This document shows, piece after piece, positions 10,172 to 20,660 of a stretch of 64,000 bases of DNA. A program made the translations under genes and the position numbers. The DNA is from Armigeres subalbatus (lineage: Eukaryota > Arthropoda > Insecta > Diptera > Culicidae), in the NCBI RefSeq assembly GCF_024139115.2, contig NC_085141.1, positions 220,199,783-220,263,782 of the forward strand, written 5' to 3'. The first letter of the stretch is position 1. Each line of letters starts with the position of its first letter. The notes below the pieces were generated by a model that worked only from the letters and a program-made list of their open reading frames with translations, had not been told where the DNA came from and ran no database searches.

Positions 10172-10978
10172 AAGGGAGATGTAACTTTCAGAAGATGGAG
10201 GAAGCCTACATCAGACTGAAAAGGGAAGCTAAGCAGATTGGACTAGTCAAGACTAAGACGTTGAAAAGGAATGGAAAAGGAAAAGGCTCAACAGAGAACA
10301 TTGAAAGCTACCACGAGTTTTCATCAATGGTGACGAAATCGAGGTGGTTGAAGACGTCGTGTACTTGGGCTCGCTGGTGAGCTCCGATAACGATAGCAGC
10401 AGAGAGATTCGGGGACGCATCATGGCAGTAAATCGAACGTACTTTGAACTCCGCAAGACTTCGGAACTCCGTTCGAATAGAGTTCGCAACCGCACCAAAC
10501 TGACTAGCTGCAAAACGCTCATTACACCGGGAGTCCTCTGCGGATACAAGAGCTGGACGATGCTCGTGGAGAACCAACGCGCACTTGGAATCTTGGAATG
10601 GAAAGTGCTGCGTACCATCAATGGTGAAATGCATATGGCAGACGGTACATCGGTAAAGCGAATAAACCACGAGTTGCATCAGCTGTTGAGAGAAGCAGCC
10701 ATCGTTCACATCGCGAAGATCGCAAGACTGCGGTGGACCGGACATGTAACCAGTATGTTGGACAGTAATCCGGTGAAAATGATTCTCGACAACGAACCGA
10801 CGGACACAAAAAGACGAATTGCGCAGCGAGCAAGGTGGATCGATCAGATGGAGGTCGATTTACGCAGCCTCCGTAGACTGCTTGGCTGGCGACGTACAGC
10901 CATGGACCGTACTGAATAATAGACACGACTGTTATTGCAGAGGCCACATCGGCCTTAGGCTGAATAAATAATAATAAA
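10172..10978 (+). pseudogene. RTE-like LINE 3' end (reverse transcriptase C-terminal part)
   Basis: A 191-codon frame (10344-10919, extendable in frame to 10305) reads YLGSLVSSDNDSSREIRGRI, LIxPGVLCGYKSWTM, LRWTGHVTSM and QRARWIDQMEVDLRSLRRL. This is the conserved region behind the catalytic palm in RTE-like LINE proteins often annotated as craniofacial-development-protein-2-like. An upstream frame at 10195-10305 (REAKQIGLVKTKT) carries the preceding SKTK segment, so one frameshift separates them. After the stop come TTAGGCTGAATAAATAATAA and an ATAA tail, the element's 3' end. It is 5' truncated near 10172 and has no YADD motif, so it is dead. The same 3' end appears reversed at 60387. Confidence 0.85.
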
Positions 10979-11045
10979 CATGCTTTGATCCAGACATGTT
11001 CAATTTCTTTTATCATTGAAACCATCCATGATAACAATAAATCTT

Positions 11046-11179
11046 GACCAACATTTGAAAAGGGCGTAACAGCCAAAATTTATTCCTTCTGATTCTTCTT
11101 CCACATATATAGCTATATATGTAGACGAAGAATCAGAAGGAATAAATTTTGGCTGTTACGCCCTTTTCAAATGTTGGTC
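11046..11179. mobile_element. Palindromic MITE, family A, copy 1
   Basis: GACCAACATTTGAAAAGGGC at the left is perfectly complementary to GCCCTTTTCAAATGTTGGTC at the right. Arms of about 60 bp run to a turning point at ATATATAGCTATATAT. A second copy is at 24870-25009 and a half copy at about 53695-53743. Confidence 0.9.
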
Positions 11180-11208
11180 TAGAAATATAAGCAGAAATAT
11201 TATCACAA

Positions 11209-11372
11209 GGGATCGTACACTAATTACGTAAGCACTTATGGGGGGAGGGGGGTCTGCCATTTTCTTACGATTCATATGAATAAAAAATAATTTGTATGGG
11301 AAAAATCTTACTTGGGGGGAGGTAGGGTTAAAAACCCTGAAAAAATGCTTACGTAATTAGTGTACGGCCCCC
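11209..11372. mobile_element. MITE with GTACACTAATTACGTAAGCA ends
   Basis: GTACACTAATTACGTAAGCA (11215-11234) pairs exactly with TGCTTACGTAATTAGTGTAC (11346-11365). The outer GGGATC and GGCCCCC add a degenerate extension. Length about 160 bp, no coding capacity. A relative of its terminal phrase (TTCACAAATTACGTAACGC) stands alone at about 3284. Confidence 0.85.
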
Positions 11373-12640
11373 AAGTAGCCTACACTTTACCTTTTTCATG
11401 ACAAATTTTAGAACTGGTAAGGAAAAATAAAACAAATCTTTCTTTTTGTTTATCTGAACCATAAAAAATAGGAACATAAAAATATTATTAGTACACGAAA
11501 TAATAAACTGTGTGAAAAACCACCAATGACTGGAGTGCAACTACATTGTTTCTATGCTAACATTTTTGAAAATTGGACCCTAACAGTTATTTCCTCCATT
11601 AGTTCTGTACTTCCAACAATTTCATCGCCTACTAATTTCATCGTGTCGTGTTCATGCGCTTCAAAAATCTCCAGCAGTCATGATCTCAGTATGATTTAGC
11701 AATTGCTCAAGCTAATTCAGGAGTTTCAAATGCTTAAAATAATCTTCTACGAATCGAAATCTTTTTTATATGCGGACTCTCTTTCTGATGTTATGATTGA
11801 TATTGGCATTCCGGGGAATTTTAGCCACCGTGTTAGGATTCGTAAAATGAATTCGAAATCTTTAATGCACAGAGTAATTTTGCACGATTATCTTATTTTG
11901 GCGATGATTATTCGGATCAGTAAAACCCTATTTTTCTGTCTATGGTTCCGTCAATATCAAAATGTGGAAAATCGACTGCATTGGTTTTTGAGACGTGAAA
12001 AATATGCTTAACGTTTAAGTGATCTATACACCCCAAACTGTGGGAGCTTATGTATATAAGTTCCTTGGTTATTTGTAATTTGATTTTTATTCGAATACAC
12101 AGTCACAGATGAAGAAACATGTGAGAAAAATCATTGAATTCTGACAGCATTATGGATCTTCCCTAAAATGCTCAATAGTGGATCCCCTAGTAGCGAAATT
12201 TTGCTCATCCTGCCATAAGAAGTGGAAATTTTCAACATATTAAATTCACGTGATATCTAATATCAAGTTCTGCATCTCCCCTTCATAAACCACTCAAATA
12301 CACGACGTTATTTGTTGAAATTAACATTTCAAAGTCTAATTGTATTGGTCCTGTAATGGATCCCATGAGGATCCACAATAGCTAATTGCTTCCCTATTAT
12401 GGACCCCCAAATTATTCCTATAGTCAGTCTTGTGTTTTTTTTATAAAATTGTAAAAAATCATCTATTTTTACTTTCTATGCATTACCAATGCATGTGATC
12501 AAATCATTAAAATGTATTTCATATAAAAATGTGTGTATCATGCTGTAATAATGCAAAAATGGCTGAAGGGTCCACTGTTGGTTGGAAGTCCACTAGAACG
12601 ATAAAGTTAAAAAAAAAATGAAAAAAATAATTTCACCTTC
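11373..12640. other. No gene identified
   Basis: AT-rich. The 102-codon open frame 11703-12011 has no recognisable motif. Phrases TTATGGACCC and GGATCC recur between 12150 and 12570, hinting at an old element, but I cannot define ends. Confidence 0.4.
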
Positions 12641-14569
12641 ATTACCAACCCGGATCTGAATGCGTATGAAAAAGAAAATGCTAAACCAGACAGTGTAACG
12701 TGATATTAAAAATCCAAAGAGAAAGGAGTAGCATCCAGACAGAAGAAGACAAATTTACTCCAACGATGAGAAGAAGACTATTTAAGAAAATATTCTCTCC
12801 ATTCCCACACACCGGGACAATGAGTACAATCGACTTCTTCGGATCATACCATCATGAAATACGCACAGTAAGGAGGTTGCGGTGAGGCGGTGGAGCGTTC
12901 ATCGCCAAAAAGCCGTAAAAGTTCAAGTGTAGGGTATTTGTCTGCCTACCCCAAAATAACAACAAACACACTATAGTTGGCGATTTTCTCTTTTTTTCCA
13001 AAACGCACGCTCCGGAACCCGCAAAATATAATGCCAAATAAACCCCGCAACCAAGGTAAGGGAGGGTAATAGCAGCAGCAGCAGCAAGTGTGCTCGCCGA
13101 CCCGTCAAAATAACGAAAGACAGCGATGCCTTACCAGCAAGAAGCTCTTTCTCTCTTGAAAATATGGTCCGAAAAAGAGAAAGTTGCTTGACTTTGGCCG
13201 TGATCCTGACGGAGCGACCACAACGACGACGTACCTAGGCTTTGTCATGGTGATGACTTTTGCGAACCTTTATTTTCGGTGCTCGCATATATTGCCGGCG
13301 GGGGGAGGTGGTTCGAACGCGCCCGAGGAAAAAATGTCTCGTAGTTTAGTTGTAGATCCGATCTTGGGTCGGCTTTAAGAGACATTTATTTCTTGATTAG
13401 GTAAAAAAGGGACCCTTAAGCATTCCACCCAATAGAAGGAACTTCATTTATTACATTTACATGGGTTTTTGATCTCTCTTCTCATTATACACTTCTGTTC
13501 TCACTTTAATTATTTTGAGATATTCATATGTTGCGCTATTGTATAAAATATTGAAATTTGAAGATCAACTAAATATGCGCCATTTGTACTAAATCCACAG
13601 CTTGAGATGCTTTGAAAATTTCCGCAAAGTTCAGACACTCCTAATATTTATACCAATCTCCCCATTACTCCTTTTTTCCAGTCTGTTGCCATTATCTCGC
13701 TTCCGACATTCCCACCGACGATCAATTTCTTTGTTGCGAAAATGCGAGAAAATGCCCCCCTTTGGTCGTCGTCATCGCTGTGCGATTGTTTGTTCCGCTC
13801 CGGTGGCCAAGTTCAAACCGGCGATTTTCGGATGGAAAGATGTCTTCACTTTTCCTCTTGGTTATCGCCCAAACAAAGAAATGTAGGGGTTGTTGCGGAT
13901 CGTTGAATGAGTGATTCCATTCGGAGCGGGGGGATTGTAAATTTTTATTTTACCTGATTGGGGGGCAGTCTCTTTATGGAAATCGACGACATCGCACCAT
14001 TTGAAGACGTGTAAGAGTCGAGTGGAAGATTTCTGGTGTGGGTGTCGATGACGATGAAAGTTTCATGTGTCTCATAAATCTTGCCGAAACACCTTTTTGA
14101 CATCGCTCTGTTGGTTTAACTTTCTCTGAGCCATGCCTTAAAAGGTGATCGATGTGATTCATGGACAACTTCCTCACTGTAGGGGGATCGTAGGTCAGAG
14201 AACCGGCTATGGATGTTTTGTGGACCCATTTTTAAAATATCATGAAATAAGGTTATTCACCCCCTTGATAATTGAATGTAACATCAACGACTATGCAGTT
14301 CAACTAACATTTTATTTCAATCAACTCATGACTCCGTTTTTTCTTTTTTTTTCTTTAACGCTTCATAATCACATGATGCAGAACATATGCTTTTATGTAC
14401 AACTTTCTAATTACTGATTTAAAACGCATAAAATTTCTCTTAAAAGGAGCGACATCTTGTCGTACAAAAGTTTAATACCCTCGTGAGACGATAAAAAATA
14501 AAGTTTAAAGGACAGTTATATATATTTTTTTGATCTTGAATACATATTCTGAGCTTGAGGTGATTTGTA
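12641..14569. other. Repeat-poor stretch, function unknown
   Basis: Higher GC than its surroundings between about 12850 and 13340 and 13680-13930. It carries an AGC microsatellite (about 13070-13088) and no recognisable transposon ends. Open frames (13602-13886, 13184-13378, 14145-14417) show no domains. It could be ordinary unique intergenic or intronic mosquito DNA; nothing proves a gene. Confidence 0.4.
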
Positions 14570-15075
14570 AAATTGCATCCAAGTAGGGTGGGTGTACCAA
14601 TTGTCGCCATGCATAAGAACAACTATTTAAAAAAAATAAGTAAAAGGCGTGCGGCTCAACTTTATATATCAAGCGAAAGGTTTTACTTCCTGCTCCTTAG
14701 AACAGCTGTGAAGACCACAATAAAATTTGTTATAATCCTCAAACTTGATTTATCCATAATAGGAACGCATGCACCAGTTGTGGCACTATTCTTAATTTTG
14801 GTTCCTTATTTTGCAAATCCTATTATTTTCTTATGGGATTGGCCAAATTGGAACCACTAGTGCGACAACTGGTGCAAAGGACGTCAAAAATTAAGCAAAA
14901 TCAATTTTTACAATTATGCTTTGCTTGTTTTGAGGGAGATCAAAGGTGTTATCGTATCATATGAATATGCATTATCGATCTGAACTTGTTTTGTGATGAT
15001 TTGATTGGCTATTTCGCATATAAAGCACTAGTGCGACAACTGGTGGTATAGCCTATACCAACTGGTACATCTAGC
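14570..15075. repeat. Dispersed TAGTGCGACAACTGGT motif cluster
   Basis: Related phrases recur in both orientations: TACCAATTGTCGCC (14595), GCACCAGTTGTGGCACTATT (about 14770), ACTAGTGCGACAACTGGTGC (about 14857) and the same ACTAGTGCGACAACTGGT again at about 15029, then ACCAACTGGTACATCTAG (15058). The block likely represents one or more elements with these as ends, but no target duplication is clear. Confidence 0.45.
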
Positions 15076-15129
15076 CTATTAGATTCCGTAAGTATTATGT
15101 AGGGTCGTATTTTTTAAGATTGAAGGCAT

Positions 15130-15245
15130 ATTATCTTCTTCTTCTTCAATGACTCTACATTCCAACTGGAACCTGGCCTGCTTTCCAACTTAGTATTCTA
15201 TTAGCATTTCCTCAGTTATTAATTGAAAGCTTTTGTTTCAAGGCA
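15130..15245 (-). mobile_element. Degenerate Feilai-related SINE 3' part
   Basis: The stretch from TTCTTCTTCTTCAATG through CATTCCAACTGGAACC to CAGTTATTAATTGAAAGC follows the complement of the Feilai 3' region. There the phrases are AACTGTGGAAGTGC, GTGTTCATTAAGC and CCCAGTGTGGGGATG. No tRNA head is present, so it is 5' truncated and old. Confidence 0.45.
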
Positions 15246-15344
15246 TATTATTAAAAACATTAAAAACTAAGTTAAATTTTTATTTTTTCTGAAAAACTTA
15301 ACCAAAAATTGTATCGCCGTAACTAAATGAAGGAACCAAACCAG

Positions 15345-15560
15345 TGCAATGTCTCAGCAAAACTAGGGAGTGCAAAGCATTACAAACTTCACCACAGACG
15401 TTTGTTATGCGTTCACTTGAGCATAACTGTTCAGGTTTTAATCTACCATAACACCCAAATTTTTAACAACATATGAATAATCCATCAGATCGTCACCCAT
15501 TTTATTTAATGGTATTAATGTCGTACGTGCACTACGAAACACATATCAGCTGAAGGATAT
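15345..15560 (-). pseudogene. LINE reverse transcriptase fossil (KNLGV region)
   Basis: Minus-strand translation reads MGDDLMDYSYVVKNLGVMVD, then a stop, NLNSYAQVNA, a stop, QTSVVKF. In Jockey/LOA/R1-type LINEs the segment after the YADD motif reads xxVKNLGVxxDxxLxWxxQVN. Two stops within 30 codons make it dead. The position and the QVN spacing support the identity; the exact clade is unclear. Confidence 0.55.
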
Positions 15561-16213
15561 TATATTAATAATTAAATTATTATTTAAAGCATACTTGAAA
15601 AATACATTTCTTTGTCCAAGACAGGGGGTGATAAAGACATTTTTTCGTCGGTCCCATTAGATATGCTTTTGAAAGATTCTTCCTCTGCTTCCTTCAGAAC
15701 GGTATTAAGAAAATACGTGCAATAATTAATCTCAAGGATTCAAATCAAGCGCAAGTTGAAACTTACCAATACGTAATGTTTTCTTGGCTTAGCAGTCTTA
15801 TTATTGTATCAAACGAACTATAATGTTCTTATTCCGACGTTTCGGTTCGTATTTAAGACCTTCTTCAGGAATAACCTATCTTTGGAAGATCCAACAAAAA
15901 ATCGTTCATGAAACGATTCATTCATTTCAATCATTGTGTGTTTACCGCTTTTTTGGAATGTTTTTTGGGAAAAGAGGGAAACGATGCGACTCATCTGAAA
16001 AGAGTTCACACCTGAGTAATACATTTGTCAGAGATGAATTTCTGTGATTTATGTACAACCAAATTCAGTCTTATTTGAGATTCTGTAACCAAATCAGTTT
16101 CATGATATGTTCCATGTTTCCCAAATATTAATATGTCATCTCCATAACTCGATAACCTCCCCATACAACTAGACATCCTGGACCGGGAAAAGAATCAACC
16201 CAGCACCTTCGGA
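15561..16213. other. Unassigned, with CTGAAGA/CGAAAC hairpin motif
   Basis: Mostly featureless. At 15834-15869 the minus strand reads CCTGAAGAAGGTC, then 13 bases, then ACCGAAACGTCGG. This is the CTGAnGA...GAAAC arrangement seen at the ends of many insect retroelements and in hammerhead-type motifs. Open frames 15818-16047 on both strands are shadows. Confidence 0.4.
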
Positions 16214-17320
16214 TTGGCGATACTAAATATAACAATCATTTGGAGACATTATATATCTCTTCATAAGCGTACTTCGCTTCAGGAGCAGTTCAAGTTGCTA
16301 GTTGAGGCGAAGAAAAGCGGTTACTGGAGGCTCTTCGTCCAGGGTCTCTCGCGTGAGACCTCAATAAAGCCACTTTGGTCTGTCGGGAGAATAATGCTTA
16401 ACGCGTCGTCGGTTAAGGAGGATCGTGAAAGTTTAACACAGTGGATATTCGATTTCGCTAAGAAAGTCTATCCAGATTCCGTTCCAGTGGAGCGAAAGCT
16501 TCGGGTCACTTCAGCTGACAGCGTGATGGTGACATGGATCGGCCCTTTTCGATGGTTGAATTCTCACACGCTCTTCTTTCATGTAACAATTTTGCTCCAG
16601 GGATAGATAGAATCAGATTTAATTTGCTCAAAAACCTCCCCGACGTTGCGAAGAGGCGCTTATTGAACCTATTCAACCAATTCTTGGAAATAAATATTGT
16701 TCCGGATGATTGGAGGAAGGTGCGAGTCAAAGCCATTCAAAAGCCTGAAAAACCCGCGTCCGATTGTAATTCGTATCGTCCTATCGCGATGCTATCGTGT
16801 CTTCGGAAGCTGTTAGAGAAGATGCTTCTCCGTCGGCTCGACGAATGGGTTGAGTCTAATGGTTTGTTGTCAGATACACAATTTGGTTTCCGGAGAGGCA
16901 AAGGAACGAATGACTGTCTTGCGTTGCTTACTTCGGAAATTCAACTCACCTTCTCTTATAAAAACCTAATGGGCTCTGTATTTTTAGACATTAAGGGGGC
17001 TTTTGATTCAGTTCGTGTCGATATCTTGCCCGACAAACTCCACGCGCGTGGATTGTCGCCAATTTTGAGCAACTATTTGTACAATTTGTTGTCAGAGAAG
17101 CGTATGAATTTTTCTGAGTCTCAACCAGGCCTCATGTGGTCCTTTTTTCTAACTTCTATGTAGACATTGACCCGCAGGTATCGAAGAGACCATGGTTCAA
17201 AGGTTTGAATAAGGGACGTGATTTTGTTCGAACCATATGTCGACTGATGTCCAATAATTACTCGCTAAATGGGTATACATTCCGGATTGGGCTTTCGGAA
17301 AACAATCTCTGTACTGGGTT
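16214..17320 (+). pseudogene. LOA-clade LINE ORF2 remnant (linker, RT, C-terminal tail)
   Basis: Three frames follow each other. 16214-16530 encodes the linker before the RT (EAKKSGYWRLFVQGLSRETS, PLWSVGRIMLNASS). After a frameshift, 16534-17130 encodes RT: APGIDRI near residue 22, SYRPIAMLSC near 80, TQFGFRRGKGTNDC near 115 and motif A FLDIKGAFDSV near 150. Then there is an internal deletion: motif C (FADD), thumb and RNase H are missing. The remainder (17190-17318, PWFKGLNKGRDFVRTICRLM, FRIGLSENNLCTG) looks like the ORF2 C-terminal end. Wording matches Aedes LOA elements such as Lian as far as I can recall. Dead, and cut on the right by a satellite. Confidence 0.8.
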
Positions 17321-17324
17321 GGGG

Positions 17325-17535
17325 ACAAAAGGTCGAAAGGACAAAAGGTCGAAGGGACAATAGCTCGAAGGGACAAATGGTCGAAAAGGACAAAAGGTCG
17401 AAATGGACAAAAGGTCGAAATGGACAAAAGGTCGAAAGGACAAAACGTCGAACGGGACAAAAGGTCGAAAGAAACAGAAAATCAATAAGACCAAAAAGTC
17501 AAAAGGTAACAAAAGGTCGAAAAAACAAGAAACTT
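17325..17535. repeat. AAAAGGTCGAAAGGACA tandem repeat, left arm
   Basis: About a dozen 15-16-bp units of GGACAAAAGGTCGAA. Its reverse complement is tandemly repeated at 18035-18195. The two arrays are arms of one inverted structure around the foldback at 17561-17891. Both-strand open frames (17197-17613) are artefacts of the unit. Confidence 0.9.
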
Positions 17536-17560
17536 AAACGGAGAGAATCAATCTCGTACC

Positions 17561-17891
17561 AGAGTTGCTCTACACAATTGGCAAAAACTCTGCTCTTTTT
17601 TCACAATTTTTAACAATTAAATGAAATGCATTCAGTGAGTACAACTAATAGATGGATGTTTGAGTTTTCTAAATGTAACTTCGTTCTCTCAAAATGGCGC
17701 ACGCCGCACATCAAATACACCGGCGTGTATTACAAACCGGTGTATTTTCGTCGCGTGCTGACAGATTAAAGTGACATTTAGAACTTAGATATCCATCTAT
17801 TATTTGCACTCATCGAATGATTGTTTCTAATTGTTCAAAATAGTGAAAAAATAAAAGAGCATTGTTTTCGCCAACTGTATAGGACAACTCT
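17561..17891. mobile_element. Foldback MITE of about 330 bp
   Basis: The left arm AGAGTTGCTCTACACAATTG... and right arm ...CCAACTGTATAGGACAACTCT pair imperfectly over about 120 bp. Shared phrases include AGAGCATTGTTTTCGCC/GGCAAAAACTCTGCTCT and TAGATGGATGTTTGAG/CTTAGATATCCATCTA. The loop contains CACCGGCGTGTATTACAAAC, itself partly symmetric. No coding. Confidence 0.7.
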
Positions 17892-17965
17892 GTTTCGCGC
17901 AATAAAAGTTTATTTAAAAGAAATTACTCCTTCTTTGAAAATTACTCATTCTTCAACTTTGATTG

Positions 17966-18003
17966 CAAAGGAATTAATTAAATGCATTTAATTAATTCCT
18001 TTG
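17966..18003. repeat. Perfect 38-bp palindrome
   Basis: The left half CAAAGGAATTAATTAAATG is followed immediately by its exact reverse complement, with no spacer, centred on ATGCAT. Confidence 0.95.
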
Positions 18004-18034
18004 AAATACACCCAACTTGTTATCAACTTGTTCT

Positions 18035-18195
18035 TTATCGACCTTTCGTCGTTTTCGATCTATTCTTCATTTCAGCCTTCTGCGCCTTTCGACCTTCTGT
18101 CCCTTTCGACGTTTTGTCTTTTCGACCTTTTGTCCTTTCGACCTTTTGTCTTTTCGACCTTTTGTCTTTTCGACCTTTTGTCTTTCGCCCTTTTG
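18035..18195. repeat. TTCGACCTTTTGTC tandem repeat, right arm
   Basis: About ten units of TTTTCGACCTTTTGTC, the reverse complement of the array at 17325-17535. Three short plus-strand open frames here reflect the repeat only. Confidence 0.9.
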
Positions 18196-18444
18196 TCATA
18201 GATTCCTGAGTTGACTAAAGCTCCTTCTTTTCGTTGTCCCGTAGTTTTTGTTTGTTTGTCTTTCTTTGCAGATCGACGTCAATCTTGAACAGCAAAACAA
18301 GTCAACATCGTCAACAATAATTTAATATATTAAGATTCCCAAAAACCCTTCCTTTCCCTATATTTGTAATCCTTAATCTCGAGTCAGCCGCGAGTACGTC
18401 GGTTACCCTAACTAACTCTAATATAAGTCTTGATAACTGTAATA
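18196..18444. other. Short unassigned spacer
   Basis: No repeat or gene identified before the CAGT-ended element. It ends in the TA dinucleotide that is that element's probable target site. Confidence 0.4.
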
Positions 18445-19987
18445 CAGTGAACTCTCCCTTACTCGATATTGAAGGGACCATCGAGTTAGGGAGGTTTCGA
18501 GATAGAGAACACATTCATATTTGGCCGAATGTCGTTTGACCGAATAGTTAAAACTGATTTTCTTATTAAGTGAGGAGTGAGATGTTCAAAATAAATAGTG
18601 AAAATTGAGAAGTGAAAAATGAAATGTTCGGAATCAGCACTTCTCACTTTCAACTTCTTACCTTCCAGTTCTCACTTTTCCCTTCTCACTTCGCAGCTCT
18701 TACTTTACGAATTTTCTCAAGGAAAGCAGGAAGACAGGAGAAGGAAAATTCAAATTTTCACCTCACTTTTCACTTTTCACTGCCTGGTCCTCTTACTTCA
18801 CTGTTTTCACTTTTACCTTCTCACTACTCACTTTGAACTTCCCATTTCTCACCATTCACTTCGCACTTTTTGCTCCTCACTTCTCCCTTCTCACTTTTCA
18901 CTTCTCATTTCGCAATTCTCACTTCGAATTCCTCACTTTTTACTTCTCGATTCTTACTTTTTACTTTTCTATTCTTATTTTTTACCTTCACTTCTCACTT
19001 TTACCTCTCACTTCTCAAATTTTTCACTTCTTACGTCTGATCTCTCACTTTCCACTTCTCAATTCTAACTTTTTACTTCACGCTTCTTCCTTCTCATTTG
19101 TCACTTTTCACAATAATCTTTTAGCTTTATGCTTTTCTTTTCTCACTTTTCATTTCTTACATCTCACTTCACAATTCTCGCTTCGAATTTGTCACTTCTC
19201 ACCTCTAATATTGAACCTTTTACTGCTCACTTCTGATGTCTTACTTTTCACTTCTCATTTTTTACTTTCACTTCTCACATCTCACTCCTCACTCCACAGT
19301 TCGCACTTCTCAAATTTCTCATTTCTAACTACTCATGTCTCAAATCTTACTTCATAATTCTTACTTCTTATTTTTCACTTTTCACAATTTACTTTTCCCG
19401 TTTTACTTTTGTTCCTCACTTCGAATTTATCAATTCTTACATCGAATTTGTCTCTTCTCACTTTTAACTTTTCGCTTCTCACTTCTTACTTTTCATGTCT
19501 CATTTTTTACCACTTCTCACTACACAATTCTCACTTCTCAAATTTCTCACTTTTACGTTTTCACTTTTTGATTTCTACTTTTCACTTCTCACGTTTCAAT
19601 TATCACTTTTTATTCACTTCCTATTTGCTATGATGAGATGTACGAAATGTCGAAATTTCTCACTACTCGCTGCGCACTTCATGCAATTCCTACTACTCAT
19701 TACTCACAATATAAGTTTTTCAACATTTCGACCAAACGGCTTTCGAACAAACGACATTCGGCCAAATGGCCCGACATCGTATATATTGTGCATGTGATCT
19801 GATTCTGACAACATCGAGTTAGCGAGGTGAAAATGCTTTGGGAAATTACTTCGACGAAGAGAATATCGAGTAAAGGAGGTATCGACTTACGGAGGTAACG
19901 CAGTATGCGAAATTCAAGGGACTTTGAATTTCTTCGAGTAAGAAAATATATCGAGTTACAGAACATCGAGTTAGAGAGAGTTCACTT
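18445..19987. mobile_element. pogo/Tigger-like element with CAGTGAACTCTC ends
   Basis: The left end TA-CAGTGAACTCTCCCTTACTCG and right end CGAGTTAGAGAGAGTTCACTT-TA are inverted matches. They start CAGT next to TA, as in pogo/Tigger (Tc1/mariner superfamily) elements. Subterminal copies of TCGAGTTAGGGAGG follow at 18482 and 19816. The opposed TTTGGCCGAATGTCG (18522) and CGACATTCGGCCAAA (19750) are further inside. The core is the pyrimidine-rich array below. There is no transposase, so it was mobilised in trans. Confidence 0.7.
18640..19710. repeat. TTCTCACTTTTCAC pyrimidine-rich degenerate array
   Basis: Roughly one hundred variants of CACTTCTCACTTTT at intervals of 8-13 bp run continuously with strong strand asymmetry (C/T on the plus strand). 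The plus-strand open frames of 70-174 codons rich in Ser/Phe/Leu/His across it are artefacts of the motif. Confidence 0.95.
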
Positions 19988-20463
19988 TATTACCATTGTT
20001 AAAAAATATTAAAAGTTTAGGCTGCGTAACGCCCAATGGCAAATGAGCTTATCAAATAAACGAAAAATTTAAAAAAAAAATCTAATCACATTCATTGCTG
20101 TGCAGTGTGCACTCTCCATTAATCTATGTTTCGAAAGTGAATATAAATCAAGAAGACGAATCTTGCCACAAACAAAACATTCGTCTTGTGTACAGCGACA
20201 TTTTCATAAACTGATAGCTCCTTCATTTTTGGCTAATGGAGACCATGATCCGAAATTCATGGGAACTAAATTTTCAAACAGCTGATTCTCAGGTGTCTTT
20301 TGACCAATTTCCACAAATCTCTAACGGATTTTTTTAAACCTATCTCATTTAGTTGCACCGTATTTTTGAGTTATTTTTTTGGGATGCTAATTTTTTTTTC
20401 CTTGAGAGGCGTGAGTAAGGATGTTTTTTTGTCAAAATATAGTAAATTTCGATTTTCATGACA
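19988..20463. other. No gene identified
   Basis: AT-rich, poly-T runs and a 61-codon open frame without motifs. Nothing supports a feature. Confidence 0.45.
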
Positions 20464-20660
20464 TAGGGGAAAAGACGGCTTTGGCAGGTTTTATTTTATT
20501 ATTGTCAGGGGGGTTTTTGTCGACCAAATTTTATGAAACTTGGCCACAATACTCTTTGATATGCAAAGAATGTCTAGGCCAAATTTGAGTCAAATAATCA
20601 GTCATAAAAACACCCCTGGCAATAATAGAACAAAACCTGCCAAAGCCGTCTTTTCCCCTA
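20464..20660. mobile_element. MITE with TAGGGGAAAAGACGGC ends, copy 1
   Basis: TAGGGGAAAAGACGGCTTTG at the left pairs with CAAAGCCGTCTTTTCCCCTA at the right. The arms extend about 50 bp to CAGGGGGGTTTTT/AAAACACCCCTG. Length 197 bp. A second copy, reversed in its unique middle, is at 57437-57631. Confidence 0.9.

Noticed and set aside
11703..12011. 102-codon frame as a gene
   Set aside because: No motif, AT-driven composition and no splice or promoter context.
18612..19633. Ser/Phe/Leu-rich open frames up to 174 codons
   Set aside because: Translation of the CACTTCTCACTTTT array; all phases look alike.
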